Assembly (NCBI GenBank): GCA_025163595.1
Contig: CP104100.1
Coordinates: forward strand, 3,906,001 to 3,970,000
Direction of reading: 5' to 3'
From: Phaeobacter sp. G2
GTDB lineage: Bacteria; Pseudomonadota; Alphaproteobacteria; Rhodobacterales; Rhodobacteraceae
DNA length: 64,000 nucleotides
Shown: positions 8,471 through 18,339 of the stretch, piece after piece
How positions within the stretch are numbered: the stretch's first letter is position 1
Layout of the letters: every line of letters begins with the position of its first letter
Made by a program: the position numbers and the translations under genes
Notes under the pieces: model-generated
The model's input: the letters and a program-made list of their open reading frames with translations, nothing else
What the model was told of the DNA's origin: nothing
The model's database searches: none

Positions 8471-8507
8471 CGGCTGCCCGAGCCTATCGCTTGGGCAGCC
8501 GCATTTT
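8471..8507 (+). terminator. Rho-independent terminator after peroxiredoxin
   Basis: CGGCTGCCC (8471-8479) pairs with GGGCAGCCG (8493-8501), followed by CATTTTT. Placed 8 bases after the peroxiredoxin stop. Confidence 0.88.
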
Positions 8508-8513
8508 TGATCT

Positions 8514-8565
8514 CAGGCCAGAGTTTCAGGCCAGAGTTTCAGGCCAAAATTTAAGGCCAAAATTT
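8514..8565. repeat. Four tandem 13-bp units at the 3' end of phhB
   Basis: Units 8514-8526 and 8527-8539 are identical (CAGGCCAGAGTTT). Units 8540-8552 (CAGGCCAAAATTT) and 8553-8565 (AAGGCCAAAATTT) diverge slightly. A partial fifth copy (CAGACCAGG from 8566) contains the phhB stop and its last codons, suggesting that the array grew from the end of the gene. On the minus strand most units carry TGA, so stops recur in shifting frames. Confidence 0.9.
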
Positions 8566-8858
8566 CAGACCAGGCTATCGAATTTCCGCGCCAGCTTGGC
8601 ATCCAGTGCCGAGACCCCCTCCACGTCATGGGTGGTGAGCACGACCGTTACCTGATTGTAGATATTGCTCCATTCTGGATGGTGGTCCCATTTTTCCGCC
8701 CAGATCGCGGCACGGGTCATCCAGCCAAAGGCGTCGACAAAACTGTCAAACGTGAAGGTCTTGCTCAGGGCATCGCGCCCATCAACCATCTGCCATCCGG
8801 TTGCAAACAGCGGATCCAGTAGCGGCCCGCGCGTGGCCTCTGATAGTTTCTCGGTCAT
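8565..8858 (-). CDS. phhB: Pterin-4a-carbinolamine dehydratase
   Basis: A 97-residue enzyme (4a-hydroxytetrahydrobiopterin dehydratase) that recycles the pterin cofactor. The family signature is [22 protein letters not shown], with the His-His-Pro triad and downstream His, closing with [14 protein letters not shown]. The start at 8858 overlaps the COG3146 gene stop by 4 bases and gives the normal family length; longer frames do not. No phenylalanine hydroxylase is nearby, so the role may be in another pterin pathway. It ends inside the tandem-repeat junction. Confidence 0.93.
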   Translation of the reverse strand: MTEKLSEATRGPLLDPLFATGWQMVDGRDALSKTFTFDSFVDAFGWMTRAAIWAEKWDHHPEWSNIYNQVTVVLTTHDVEGVSALDAKLARKFDSLV

Positions 8859-10042
8859 TCCTGTTCCTCCACTTCTGCTTTGCGAAACGGCCCATAGCTG
8901 GTCAGCACCTCGACCTCTTCTGCCACCGCTGCCCGCTCGGCTTCTAGATACCGGCCAACGGCCTCGGCAAACCCTGCATCGCCGATCCAATGCAGGCTGT
9001 GTGTCTCCACTGGCAGGTAGCCACGCGCCAGTTTGTGTTCGCCCTGCGCGCCAGCCTCAACCCGTAACAGCTGATTGGCAATGGCAAAATCAATGGCCTG
9101 ATAGTAGCATAATTCAAAGTGTAAACAGGGGTGATGTTCCAGGCAGCCCCAGTAGCGCCCATATAGGGTCTCACGCCCGATGAAATTCAACGCCCCCGCA
9201 ACCGGATAACCATCGCGTTCCGCCAAAATGAGATGCAGATCATCCGCCATGGTTTCGTGAATGATCGAAAAGAACTCCCGCGTCAGATAGGGTGTGCCCC
9301 ATTTGCGCGATCCGGTATCCTGATAAAAGGCCCAGAAGGCATCCCAGTGCTCCGGGCGGAGCTGCTCCCCGGTATAGCTGTGGATTGTGCCACCAAAGCT
9401 CTGAGCCTGGGCGCGTTCCTTGCGGATATTTTTACGCTTGCGCGACGACAGCGCCGCCAGAAAGCCGTCAAAATCCGCATAACCATCGTTGAGCCAGTGA
9501 AACTGTTGGCTGACCCGTGGCATCAGCCCCATCTCGGTGCCGATCTGCGCCTCTTCAGAGGTGCAAAAGGTCACATGCAGGGATGAGACCTGATTGTCGC
9601 CCGCCAGCTGCACCGCCCCCTGCACCAGGGCCGATTGGCCAATCCCCTCATAGCCGGGCCGCACCAGCAACCGCCGCCCCGTGGCAGGGGTAAAGGGCAC
9701 TGCGATCTGCAGCTTGGGATAATAACTCCCGCCAGCCTGCTCATAGGCATGGCCCCAGTTGTGATCAAAGATATATTCGCCCTGGCTGTGCGATTTGGCA
9801 TAGAGCGGCGCGCAGGCAATCAAGGCCCCGTCGAGAGAGGCGGTCAGATATTGCGGCTGCCATCCCGTGCCCGGCCCTACCGACCCGCTTTGCTCTAACG
9901 CGCTGAGAAACCGGTAGGTGGTAAAGGGATCCAAAGGACGCCCGCCATCAGAGGCTTCCGGGCAGGCACAGGCATCCCAATCCGCTGCCGCAATCTGCGA
10001 CAGGCTGCCAAGCACGCGAATTTCAACTGGTTTGTGATCCAT
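8855..10042 (-). CDS. COG3146 FemAB-like GNAT-superfamily protein
   Basis: A 395-residue protein of the family annotated as peptidogalycan biosynthesis or GNAT/DUF482 proteins. Visible landmarks are an N-terminal [21 protein letters not shown] block, a central [20 protein letters not shown] basic helix, then [24 protein letters not shown] and a C-terminal [38 protein letters not shown] block in which GAQGEHK is the strongest signature. FemAB-like proteins transfer aminoacyl or acyl groups; the actual reaction of this branch is unknown. It lies 46 bases after the glycerophosphodiesterase gene and overlaps phhB. Confidence 0.85.
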   Translation of the reverse strand: MDHKPVEIRVLGSLSQIAAADWDACACPEASDGGRPLDPFTTYRFLSALEQSGSVGPGTGWQPQYLTASLDGALIACAPLYAKSHSQGEYIFDHNWGHAYEQAGGSYYPKLQIAVPFTPATGRRLLVRPGYEGIGQSALVQGAVQLAGDNQVSSLHVTFCTSEEAQIGTEMGLMPRVSQQFHWLNDGYADFDGFLAALSSRKRKNIRKERAQAQSFGGTIHSYTGEQLRPEHWDAFWAFYQDTGSRKWGTPYLTREFFSIIHETMADDLHLILAERDGYPVAGALNFIGRETLYGRYWGCLEHHPCLHFELCYYQAIDFAIANQLLRVEAGAQGEHKLARGYLPVETHSLHWIGDAGFAEAVGRYLEAERAAVAEEVEVLTSYGPFRKAEVEEQE

Positions 10043-10088
10043 AAACTCTCCCTGCTCCTGACACTATTTGAGCAGCGTATCGCGTTGA

Positions 10089-10862
10089 TCAAGCCGGCAG
10101 CGGCGAAAGATATTGTTCAAAAGTAACATTATCCACCCATTTGCGCGCCTCGTCCTCGGCTGCACGGCTTTTCACCGTCCAGCATAGAACCGGCACCCCA
10201 GCGGCGCGCAAATCCTGCACCCGCTGACGTGACAGATCCCCCACCTCGTGGCTGATAAAACTGGACTGGCTGCTGTCAAAATCAGGGATGTCGCGCAGCC
10301 GCTCACAGGTGGCTTTGGGAACCGGGGTCCAGTCCGTCGGGTCATACGCGCTGGTCACCAAACCCCGCGCAATATGGGGGGCGTATTGCGCCAATGCAGC
10401 GGTCGAATGTGGATTGAACGACATCAGGGCGACAGTTCCCCCATAACCCTGCAGGACCTTGGCGGTGGCCTCTTCCAGATCACCCACATCGGGACCCAGA
10501 TTACCATCCTGATCCTTAACCTCAATCAGTAACGGCACCTGACCGGCCACCAGATCCAGCACCTCTGCCAGGGTGGGTATACACTCGCCGTCGCCGCCTG
10601 TTAGCGGGATCCGTTCCAGCTCTGCCCGGCTGCGGGCCGCGACCAAACCTGTGGCCTCGGTCAGACGGTCCAGGTCGTCGTCATGAAACACCATGGGACA
10701 GCCATCGCAGGAGCGCTGCAAATCAATTTCGATCGCATAGCCCGCCGCAATTGCCGCGCGGATGGCCGCGCGGCTGTTCTCGGGCCGTCCATCCGTCACA
10801 TCATGCAGCGCCCGATGGGCAACCGGCAGCGACCGCAGGTCAGCAGGGAGTTTTGGGATCAT
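10089..10862 (-). CDS. Glycerophosphodiester phosphodiesterase family protein
   Basis: A 257-residue TIM-barrel phosphodiesterase. The GDPD pattern is visible as VAHRALHDVTDGRPENSRAAI (conserved His-Arg and Glu-Asn), then IEIDLQRSCDGCPMVFHDDDLDRLT (Glu, Asp and catalytic His of HDD), LLIEVKDQ and the closing VPVLCWTVKSRAAEDEARKW. No signal peptide is seen, so a cytoplasmic role such as hydrolysing glycerophosphodiesters from lipid turnover is likely. It overlaps ridA by 4 bases, implying translational coupling. Confidence 0.92.
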   Translation of the reverse strand: MIPKLPADLRSLPVAHRALHDVTDGRPENSRAAIRAAIAAGYAIEIDLQRSCDGCPMVFHDDDLDRLTEATGLVAARSRAELERIPLTGGDGECIPTLAEVLDLVAGQVPLLIEVKDQDGNLGPDVGDLEEATAKVLQGYGGTVALMSFNPHSTAALAQYAPHIARGLVTSAYDPTDWTPVPKATCERLRDIPDFDSSQSSFISHEVGDLSRQRVQDLRAAGVPVLCWTVKSRAAEDEARKWVDNVTFEQYLSPLPA

Positions 10863-11317
10863 TTGATCTGGAACACCGCGTCGATTTCAACCGCCACCCC
10901 CAGTGGCAACGACGGCGAGCTAACGGCCGAGCGCGCGTGGCGACCAGCGTCTCCCAGTGCGGCAACCAGGAAATCTGAGGCGCCATTTACCACCTGTGGC
11001 TGCTGGGTGAAATCCGCAGTGGAATTGACAAATGCGCCCAACTTCACCACCCGTACCAGGCGTTCAAGATCGCCACCGCAGGCGGCTTTCAGCTGCGCCA
11101 GCAGGGAGATGGCACAGCGCTTGGCGGCGGCCTGACCCGCCTCGACATCCAGATCCGCACCCAGGGTGCCGGTGATCAAGCCGTTTTCATCCGCAGAGAT
11201 CTGCCCGGAGACATAGACCATGTCACCCGCAACGACAAAAGGCACATAGTTGGCCGCCGGGGCCGGGGCCTCTGGCAGGGTGACGCCCAGGTCTTTTAGG
11301 TTTGCTTCGATGCTCAT
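10859..11317 (-). CDS. RidA-family protein (YjgF/YER057c/UK114), second subgroup
   Basis: A 152-residue RidA-like protein. The core reads NYVPFVVAGDMVYVSGQI..GTLGADLDVEAGQAAAKRCAISLLAQLKAACGGDLERLVRVVKLGAFVNS. Canonical RidA hydrolyses reactive enamine/imine intermediates. This longer form (with EANLKDLGVTLPEAPAPAANYVPF at the N-terminus) belongs to a subgroup whose catalytic Arg may be absent: the family position usually reading CRV/ARTEV is replaced by DAVFQIK at the end. The ATG at 11317 is chosen over a GTG two codons upstream because AAGGAG lies 7 bases before it. First gene of a four-gene operon. Confidence 0.9.
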   Translation of the reverse strand: MSIEANLKDLGVTLPEAPAPAANYVPFVVAGDMVYVSGQISADENGLITGTLGADLDVEAGQAAAKRCAISLLAQLKAACGGDLERLVRVVKLGAFVNSTADFTQQPQVVNGASDFLVAALGDAGRHARSAVSSPSLPLGVAVEIDAVFQIK

Positions 11318-11415
11318 GGTCACGCTCCTTCAACGCCGATGTTTCGCGGCGACGCTAGCGCTGATGACCCGCGCCGGAAAGAGCAAAAACGACAACAGCC
11401 ACCAGCACCGGGGCA

Positions 11416-12720
11416 TCAGTCTTCGCGAAAGGCTTTGACAAAATAGTCGGCCAGGGGTTTCACCAGATAGGTCAGCGGCGAACGATCCTGGGTACGGATG
11501 TAGCTTTCCACCGGCATGCCGGGAATAAGCACCGTACCTTTGGGCAGGCGCTGCGCCTCCTCTGCGTTCAGTTCTATTTCAGCCCGGTAAAAAGAGGCCC
11601 TGGTGTTCTGGTCCTCAAATGCATCCGCCGAGACCTGCATGACCTTGCCATAGAGATCCGGGGTATTGCGCTGATCCAGAGACGAAAATTTCAGCGTCAC
11701 ATCCTGCCCGACATAGATCTGTTCGATATCCGTGGGCGACACCTGCGCCACGATCACCAGCGGGCGGTCCTGCGGCACCAGATAAAGCACCGGGTCTGCC
11801 GCCCGGATTACCGAACGGGGGGTGTGAACCTGCATGTCATAGACAATTCCCGAAACCGGTGCGGTGATATCCAGCCGATCCAGGCGCTCCAGCAGGGTGC
11901 GGCGGTTTTCGCCCAGCTCCAATTCCTGAAACCGTAGATCGCGCAGCTGGGTGATCGCCTCTTCCCGCCGGGTCGAGCCCAGTTTCAGGATCACGATCTC
12001 AGTCTCGGTAATCCGCCCCAAGGCCTGGGCCTCGGTGGCGATCAGCTCTCCCAAACGGCCACTCAGATCGGCCTCGGTGCGGCGCAGGTTGAGCACAGTC
12101 CCCGCCTGCGCCAGCCCCCGGTCCAGCAGAATTGTCTGGTTCTTCAGCTCCTCGGCGATCAACTCCAGCTGCTGCTCCATCGAGGCCTGCTGTGCCTTGA
12201 TCCCGGTGATCTGATCCCGCGTCTGCGAGCTGCGTTTGTCCAGCTGTTCAATTTCACGGGCAATGGATTCTTCGCGGGCCACAAACAGACGGCGCTGACC
12301 CTCTACCAGATCAAGCACCGCCGGACGGGTCTCGGTCAGAGCCAACAGCTCCGCATCAAAGGTAACCTCTTTGGCGCTGTCACGTTCCGCTTCCAGCCGT
12401 CCGCGCCGCGCCATCATTTCAAACAACTGGCCCTCGATAATGGCCAGTTGCGAGCGCAACTCCTTGGCGTCGAGACGTAGCAACATCTGGCCGAGAGCGA
12501 CGCTGTCGCCCTCATCCACCAGGATCTCGGCGACAATACCGCCATCCAGATGCTGCACGACCTGCCGGTTGCGATCCACCTCGATACGGCCAGAGGCAAC
12601 AACCGCCCCGGCAATAGACGACATCACCGCCCAGGTCCCAAAACCGCCCAACAGGATAAGCAGGCTCACGGCGCCAATCAGCAGGGGCTTGCGGGCAGAC
12701 CATTCGCTGTCCTGGCTCAT
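11416..12720 (-). CDS. Type I secretion membrane-fusion protein, HlyD/PrtE family
   Basis: A 434-residue inner-membrane adaptor of a type I secretion system. One N-terminal membrane helix (about 13-35, [20 protein letters not shown]) is followed by the biotinyl-lipoyl half [31 protein letters not shown], a long alpha-hairpin (about 95-265) and the beta-barrel segment [34 protein letters not shown]. The C-terminal [24 protein letters not shown] is the classical HlyD/PrtE ending. Start and upstream stop overlap by 4 bases with the ABC gene. No outer-membrane TolC gene is adjacent, so a shared TolC is expected. Confidence 0.95.
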   Translation of the reverse strand: MSQDSEWSARKPLLIGAVSLLILLGGFGTWAVMSSIAGAVVASGRIEVDRNRQVVQHLDGGIVAEILVDEGDSVALGQMLLRLDAKELRSQLAIIEGQLFEMMARRGRLEAERDSAKEVTFDAELLALTETRPAVLDLVEGQRRLFVAREESIAREIEQLDKRSSQTRDQITGIKAQQASMEQQLELIAEELKNQTILLDRGLAQAGTVLNLRRTEADLSGRLGELIATEAQALGRITETEIVILKLGSTRREEAITQLRDLRFQELELGENRRTLLERLDRLDITAPVSGIVYDMQVHTPRSVIRAADPVLYLVPQDRPLVIVAQVSPTDIEQIYVGQDVTLKFSSLDQRNTPDLYGKVMQVSADAFEDQNTRASFYRAEIELNAEEAQRLPKGTVLIPGMPVESYIRTQDRSPLTYLVKPLADYFVKAFRED

Positions 12721-14450
12721 TGCACACCTCCCGTGCCAGCCGTCTTGCGAATGGACTGATGATTGGCCACCATTTCCTGCAACACCTTATCCTTGGGCCC
12801 AAAGGCGGTTTGCACGCCGTTGTCGATCACCAGGAGCATCTCACATTCCTGTATAGCTGCCGGGCGGTGCGCCATGATGAGCACGGACTGACCCGCAGCT
12901 TTGAGCGCCTTGATCGCCTGGTTCAGAGCCACAGAGCCTTCGTTATCAAGGTTCGAGTTGGGCTCATCCAGGATCACAATCACCGGCTTATCATAAAGCG
13001 CACGGGCCAGGGCCACGCGCTGCATCTGTCCTCCTGACAGGCGCCCGCCCCCCGCAGATACGCGGGTGTCGTAGCCATCTGGCAGGTTGACGATCATCTC
13101 ATGGGCTGCTGCTTTCTTGGCTGCGGCCACGACTTTTTCGGCATCTGGCTCCTCAGCCAAGCGCGCGATATTCTGCGCAATGGTGCCGTCAAACAGCTGC
13201 ACGCGCTGCGGTAGATAGCCAAAATGTCGCCCTAAAACATCCGGGTCGTATTGGTCCAGCGCTGCACCATCCAGGCGCACGGTGCCGGCAGCCGGTTTCC
13301 AGGCCCCCGTCAGCGCCTTGGCCAGCGTCGATTTGCCCGACCCCGAGGGACCAATCACCCCAATCGCCTGGCCTGGCTCGACCCGGAAACTGACGTTGCG
13401 CAGCTGTGCCCGGCTCTCCCCCGGTGGCACCACTGCCAGCGCCTGAACCTCCAGACGCGCCGCGGGCTGTGGCAGTGCCATGCGCTCCATTTCGGGCGGC
13501 ACCTTGGTCAGCAGCTCCGCCAGGGAATGCCAGCCTTTGATGGCGCGCTGCACCAGAGCCCATTGCCCCAGCCCCAGCTCGATTGGTGCCAGGGCGCGCC
13601 CCATCAATATCGACCCCGCAATCATCGCCCCCGGCGAAACCTCCCCCTGCAGCGCCAGATAGGCCCCCAAGCCCAGCATTGCGGATTGTAGAAACAGTCG
13701 CAGTGTCTTGGTCAGAGTGGTGAAGCCGCCGCCGGTATCATTGGCGCTCAGCGTGTCTTTCAGGGCCGCTGTGCGAATTTTCTGCCAGCGCTGAAACGCG
13801 GCGCCGCGCATGCCCATGGATTGGATCATCTCTGCCTCGCCGCGAATTTCCTCAGAAGAGAGATTGGCGCGATGGGAGGAAACCGCCGCCTTTTGCAACG
13901 GCTCACGGCTGAACACCTGATTGAGCAACGCCACCGCAACCAAAACCGCGCCGCCCCCCAGGGCAAGCAATCCCAGCCAGGGGTGGAACAGGGCAATCCC
14001 AGCGAGAAAGAAGGGTGTCGAGGGTAGATCAAACGCAGCGCCCAAAACCGGTGAAGACATCAGTCTCTGAATTGCCTCCAGATCTGCAGTCCCAGTCTGG
14101 GCAACCGGGTCCTGGGCCACCGCGGAACGGCGGACCATGGCGTCAAACACCCGTTTGTCCAGTTGCGCCTGAAACCGGGCGCCAATCCTTGCCAGCACCC
14201 GACCACGCACGTAGTCCAGAAGCCCCATCATGCCATAAAGAAACAGGACCAGCAGCGACAGGGCCACCAGGGTCGCCTCCGACCCACTGCCTAGCACGCG
14301 ATCATAGACCTGCATCATATAGAGCGGCCCCGTCAACATCAGCAGGTTTACAAAGACACTAAAAATACCAACGGCCCAGTACAGGCCACGGCTTTGGCGG
14401 CGGCAGGCCGTAAGTTCATCATAACCAAGCTTAAATGTTTTATTTGCCAT
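12717..14450 (-). CDS. Type I secretion ABC transporter (permease/ATPase), PrtD family
   Basis: A 577-residue half-transporter. Six membrane helices occupy about residues 20-310, with no C39 peptidase or CLD extension, which places it in the PrtD group that exports proteases, lipases and similar RTX proteins. The nucleotide-binding domain has Walker [10 protein letters not shown], signature LSGGQMQR, Walker [14 protein letters not shown] and the H-loop MAHRP. It forms the energy-coupled channel with the overlapping HlyD gene. No substrate gene with glycine-rich RTX repeats is visible nearby. It is divergent from mlaA. Confidence 0.95.
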   Translation of the reverse strand: MANKTFKLGYDELTACRRQSRGLYWAVGIFSVFVNLLMLTGPLYMMQVYDRVLGSGSEATLVALSLLVLFLYGMMGLLDYVRGRVLARIGARFQAQLDKRVFDAMVRRSAVAQDPVAQTGTADLEAIQRLMSSPVLGAAFDLPSTPFFLAGIALFHPWLGLLALGGGAVLVAVALLNQVFSREPLQKAAVSSHRANLSSEEIRGEAEMIQSMGMRGAAFQRWQKIRTAALKDTLSANDTGGGFTTLTKTLRLFLQSAMLGLGAYLALQGEVSPGAMIAGSILMGRALAPIELGLGQWALVQRAIKGWHSLAELLTKVPPEMERMALPQPAARLEVQALAVVPPGESRAQLRNVSFRVEPGQAIGVIGPSGSGKSTLAKALTGAWKPAAGTVRLDGAALDQYDPDVLGRHFGYLPQRVQLFDGTIAQNIARLAEEPDAEKVVAAAKKAAAHEMIVNLPDGYDTRVSAGGGRLSGGQMQRVALARALYDKPVIVILDEPNSNLDNEGSVALNQAIKALKAAGQSVLIMAHRPAAIQECEMLLVIDNGVQTAFGPKDKVLQEMVANHQSIRKTAGTGGVQ

Positions 14451-14644
14451 ATTGACTATGCTCTAGCTGTTCAAACCGCCCGCGACATATTAAACCCTCC
14501 ACCATCTACCAATCTGGGGAAACCTGTTCCGAATCTGCCACAAACGTGCAAACAAATTGCTGTTGAAAGTGGGAATCTTCGGGATTGTCCTTAAATAGGC
14601 CGCGCGTGTTTCTCAAATAGCGAATTAACTGGATCACATACCGA

Positions 14645-15406
14645 ATGCGACTTTTCACCAAACCTCGTTTTGTTTTTGCTGCGCTTGCTATGGTTCTGTC
14701 ACTGGCAGGCTGCGCCACACAAAGCCCTGAGGCCAGGGCTGCTGGCGAGGTTTTTGACCCCTATGAAAACACAAACCGGTCTGTGCACAGCTTTAATCTA
14801 GCAGTTGATCGCTACGCCTTTCGGCCCGCCTCCAAGGGCTATGTGACCATCGTCCCCGAACCTATGGTGACCAGCTTTTCTTCCTTCGCCCGGAACCTGT
14901 CGATGCCGGGGCAGGCCGTCAATGCCCTGCTGCAAGGCAACCCCAAGCTGGCCGGGCAGGCTTTGGCCCGGTTCGCCATGAACACAACAATTGGCTTTCT
15001 GGGCCTTGCGGACCCCGCCACTGAATTCAACCTTCCCCAGGTAGATACCGATTTTGGCAAAACACTGGCTGTATGGGGCGTCGGGGAAGGCGCCTATGTT
15101 GAACTGCCGCTTTATGGCCCCTCCACCGCGCGGGATGCCACGGGAATTCTTGTCGATTTCTTCACCAACCCCATTGGCTACGCTCGGAACAATCCCGCCG
15201 ATAACATCAGCATTTACGCTGAGATAGTGCGTCGCATGGGCGATCGTGGCAGATATTCAGATACCGTGGATTCGATTCTCTATGAAAGTGCCGACAGCTA
15301 TGCCCAGGCCCGGCTGCTGTATCTACAGAACCGGCGCTTTGAGCTGGGTGAAACAGCCGAGATCAGTGAGATCGACCCCTTTGACCTAGATACTGAAGGA
15401 TTTTAA
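14645..15406 (+). CDS. mlaA: MlaA (VacJ) outer-membrane lipoprotein
   Basis: A 253-residue lipoprotein with a signal peptide ending in the lipobox LAGC at about residues 20-23. The VacJ core follows: DPYENTNRSVHSFNLAVDRYAFRPASKGY, then ARNLSMPGQAVNALLQGN and LAVWGVGEGAYVELPLYGPSTARDATG, all typical of MlaA. MlaA removes misplaced phospholipids from the outer leaflet of the outer membrane and hands them to MlaC, encoded directly downstream with no gap. The transporter MlaFEDB is not in the window. Confidence 0.95.
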   Translation: MRLFTKPRFVFAALAMVLSLAGCATQSPEARAAGEVFDPYENTNRSVHSFNLAVDRYAFRPASKGYVTIVPEPMVTSFSSFARNLSMPGQAVNALLQGNPKLAGQALARFAMNTTIGFLGLADPATEFNLPQVDTDFGKTLAVWGVGEGAYVELPLYGPSTARDATGILVDFFTNPIGYARNNPADNISIYAEIVRRMGDRGRYSDTVDSILYESADSYAQARLLYLQNRRFELGETAEISEIDPFDLDTEGF

Positions 15407-16000
15407 ATGATGCATCGCCGCAGCTTTCTGACCGGTCTCACTGCCAGCGCGGCGCTTGTGCCTGCGGCCCCCCTTTGGGCTTTGAACGAAGCTGGCGCCA
15501 GCAGTTTGATCAACAGCCTCGTCACCGACATCAATAAGGTCATCGCGTCGGGCAAGGCGGAAAATGCCATGTTCCGCGAGTTTGAACGGATCTTCAAACG
15601 CTACAGCGACACCTCCTATATTGCGGCCTATGCGCTTGGCGTTGATGCCCGCCGGGCCTCTGCTGCCCAAAAACGGAATTTCTCCAAGACCTTCCAGGGC
15701 TATATCTCCCGCAAATACGGCAAACGCTTCCGCGAATTCATCGGTGGTAGCCTGGAAGTGAAAAGCGTCAAGCGGGTCAAGAAGTGGTACGAAGTCAGCA
15801 CCACCGCCTTTCTGCAGGGGCAAGCCCCCTTTGAGGTCACCTTTCTGGTTTCTGACCGCTCTGGCAAAGATCTCTTCTTTAATATGTATATCGAAGGGGT
15901 GAACCTGCTGCTGACCGAGCGCACCGAGATTGGCGCGATCCTGGACAGCAACAAAGGCGATATCGACGCAATGATTGCCGAGCTGAAGCGCCAAAGCTAA
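15407..16000 (+). CDS. mlaC: MlaC-family periplasmic phospholipid carrier
   Basis: A 197-residue exported protein of the Ttg2D/MlaC family, which shuttles phospholipids between MlaA and the inner-membrane MlaFEDB complex. The core reads MFREFERIFKRYSDTSYIAAYALG, QKRNFSKTFQGYISRKYGKRFREF and KKWYEVSTTAFLQG, with the usual FxxxFxxyl pattern. The N-terminus MMHRRSFLTGLTASAALVP resembles a Tat signal (RRSFL), unusual for a lipid carrier, although Sec export is also possible. The ATG directly follows the mlaA stop, so the two are translated together. A terminator follows. Confidence 0.92.
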   Translation: MMHRRSFLTGLTASAALVPAAPLWALNEAGASSLINSLVTDINKVIASGKAENAMFREFERIFKRYSDTSYIAAYALGVDARRASAAQKRNFSKTFQGYISRKYGKRFREFIGGSLEVKSVKRVKKWYEVSTTAFLQGQAPFEVTFLVSDRSGKDLFFNMYIEGVNLLLTERTEIGAILDSNKGDIDAMIAELKRQS

Positions 16001-16032
16001 GGCCAGTCGCGCCAGACCTTATCATCACAGAC

Positions 16033-16067
16033 AAAAGGCTCCCAACCGGGAGCCTTTTCTTTTTTGC
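16033..16067 (+). terminator. Rho-independent terminator after mlaC
   Basis: AAAAGGCTCCC (16033-16043) pairs with GGGAGCCTTTT (16048-16058) around AACC, followed by CTTTTTT. It also serves the convergent PBP gene because the left arm is A-rich. Confidence 0.92.
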
Positions 16068-16086
16068 TACGCAGCAGACAGGCGGG

Positions 16087-18339
16087 CTAGTTGCGGCCAA
16101 AGATGTCGCGCAAAAGCCCATCCACCGCCCGGCCGATCTCACGGCCCGGCTGGATCCGGTCGCGCCGCCGTTGCGGAGCCGGCTGCACAGGAGGCGCAAT
16201 GGGTTCAGGCGCCAACATCGGCAGGGGTTCTGGTGTCAGACCCTCATGCACCCGGACCATGGCTTCGTGCCAGATCTCCGCTGGCAGACCACCGCCGGTG
16301 ACACCGCTCAAAGGCGTGTTGTCATCATAGCCCATCCAGACACCGGCCACATAATCTGCGGTAAAGCCGATGAACCAGGCATCGCGCGCAGCCTGGGTGG
16401 TGCCGGATTTCCCGGCCGCCTGCCAACCGGGGATCTGCGCCCGACGTCCGGTGCCCTCAGAGATGACCTTCTCCATCATCCAAACCAGCTGTTGCGCTGC
16501 CTTGGTACGGATCACCCGCTCGCCCATGCCACCACTGCGCCCCATCAAGGGTTCTGTATCGGTGGCCAGGCGCAGCTCGCTGACGCCGTAGGGCGTCACC
16601 GAAGAGCCACCATTGAGGATCCCGGCATAGGCGCCCGTCATTTCCAGCAACGTGCTTTCCGAGGCCCCCAGCGCCAGTGCCGGCCCTTCGGCCATTTCGT
16701 TATCAATGCCAAAATCGCTAGCAACCCGACGCACAAGATCCCGCCCCACGGCTTCAGATAGTTTCACGGCGGGAATATTCAGCGAATCCCTTAGGGCACG
16801 GGCCAGCGTCACCTCACCATAGTATTTACGAGTATAGTTCTTGGGGCACCATTCGCCAGATCCGGGCAGATCCAGGCAATATTCCGTATCCAACAGGATA
16901 TCGAGCGGCGAATAGCCCAGTTCCAGCGCGGTTGCATAGACAAAGGGTTTGAACGCCGAGCCGGTTTGCCGCTTTGCCTGGGTGGCGCGGTTGAACACGC
17001 CAGAAACCCGGGTCTTGCGTCCGCCAACCATGGCACGCACCGCGCCATCCGCGCTCATCACCACAATTGCGGCCTGCGCCTTGGACCCCTTGCGGACCTT
17101 GTTTTCAAAAACATAGGTCATCGCCTCTTCGACGGCGGATTGCAGCCGTTGGTCCATGGTGGTGCGGATCACCACATCTTCCGACGTTTGGGCGCCAAAA
17201 TAGCTGGGCACACTGTCCATGATCCAGTCTGCGAAATAGCCACCTGCCCGCGCCTCTGCCGCCTGGCTGAGCCGCGCCGGATGATCCTGCCCCGCTTTGG
17301 CGTCGGCCTGGCTAATGTAGCCCTGCTCCTGCATCAGGCGCAGCACGGTCGCTGCACGATCCTGCGACCGCTTGAGATTATTGGTCGGCGCCAGCGAGGA
17401 CGGCGCGGTCAGCAATCCCGCCAGCATCGCCCCTTCAGCGGCGCTCAGCTGGTTGGCGGATTTGCCAAAATAGCGCTGCGCCGCAGCCTCCGCCCCATAG
17501 GCGCCACCGCCCATGTAGGCGCGGTTCATATAGATCGAAAGGATTTCGTCCTTGCTATATTTGACCTCCATGGCCAGCGCATAGATAGCCTCGGTGCCCT
17601 TGCGCCACAGCGATCCCTGGCGACAGTCTTTCTCATAGTCGGCCTCATTCTCCCATTCTGTGGGATCATAGACCCGCCCGAGGCACAGCAACTTGGCCGT
17701 CTGTTGGGTAATGGTGGAGCCCCCATGCCCCGACAGCGGACCGCGCCCTTCGCTCAAATTGATCCGCACCGCTGAGGCCACACCACGGGGCGAAATCCCA
17801 AAGTGGCGGTAGAACCGTTTGTCCTCAGTCGCGACGATCGCGTTTTTCAGATAGGGTGAGACCGTCTGCGCGGTCACCACACCACCAAACTGATCTCCCC
17901 GCCAGGCAAAGACGTCGCCCTCATGGTCCAGCAGGGTCACAGAGCCGTGCGCGCGGCCATCCAATAGGGTTGAGACCTCTGGCAGGTTCAGCACCTGATA
18001 GCCCACTGCCATGCCCACCAGGGTGAGAACGATAAACCCAACCCGCCAGGAAAAGCTCCAGATCAGCCGCAATAGCCAGCGCACCGGCATCAACAAAGTC
18101 CCAATCACCCCACGTGGCTTACGGGGCCGCGTCGGCTTTTGCCGCGCCGAGGCTGGTCGCTGGGGGTTAGCCCGGGACTGAGGTCGAGGTTTCGCTTTGG
18201 GCTTGGGCCGCGGTTTTGCCTTTGGCCTGCCAAACAGCAGCCCCCAAAGCCCACCACGTCGTTTGGCAGGCCGTTTGCCCCCTGCCTTTGCATAGCGTTT
18301 TTCCGCCACCAGTGGCTTTTGCCCTGAACCCTGCGCCAT
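16087..18339 (-). CDS. Class A penicillin-binding protein (PBP1A-type glycosyltransferase/transpeptidase)
   Basis: A 750-residue bifunctional peptidoglycan synthase. A very basic, Pro/Lys/Arg-rich cytoplasmic tail of about 85 residues precedes one membrane helix (about 100-120). The GT51 glycosyltransferase domain has VATEDKRFYRHFGISPRG (catalytic Glu about 172), GGSTITQQTAK and RAYMGGGAYGAEAAAQRYFGKS. The transpeptidase domain has the nucleophile in GSAFKPF, the SxN motif in DSLNIPAVKL and KSGTT. The C-terminus is a Pro-rich tail. The ATG at 18339 is used; a GTG at 18375 with GAGAGGG nearby would add 12 residues. It acts at the cytoplasmic membrane during growth or division. Confidence 0.93.
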   Translation of the reverse strand: MAQGSGQKPLVAEKRYAKAGGKRPAKRRGGLWGLLFGRPKAKPRPKPKAKPRPQSRANPQRPASARQKPTRPRKPRGVIGTLLMPVRWLLRLIWSFSWRVGFIVLTLVGMAVGYQVLNLPEVSTLLDGRAHGSVTLLDHEGDVFAWRGDQFGGVVTAQTVSPYLKNAIVATEDKRFYRHFGISPRGVASAVRINLSEGRGPLSGHGGSTITQQTAKLLCLGRVYDPTEWENEADYEKDCRQGSLWRKGTEAIYALAMEVKYSKDEILSIYMNRAYMGGGAYGAEAAAQRYFGKSANQLSAAEGAMLAGLLTAPSSLAPTNNLKRSQDRAATVLRLMQEQGYISQADAKAGQDHPARLSQAAEARAGGYFADWIMDSVPSYFGAQTSEDVVIRTTMDQRLQSAVEEAMTYVFENKVRKGSKAQAAIVVMSADGAVRAMVGGRKTRVSGVFNRATQAKRQTGSAFKPFVYATALELGYSPLDILLDTEYCLDLPGSGEWCPKNYTRKYYGEVTLARALRDSLNIPAVKLSEAVGRDLVRRVASDFGIDNEMAEGPALALGASESTLLEMTGAYAGILNGGSSVTPYGVSELRLATDTEPLMGRSGGMGERVIRTKAAQQLVWMMEKVISEGTGRRAQIPGWQAAGKSGTTQAARDAWFIGFTADYVAGVWMGYDDNTPLSGVTGGGLPAEIWHEAMVRVHEGLTPEPLPMLAPEPIAPPVQPAPQRRRDRIQPGREIGRAVDGLLRDIFGRN

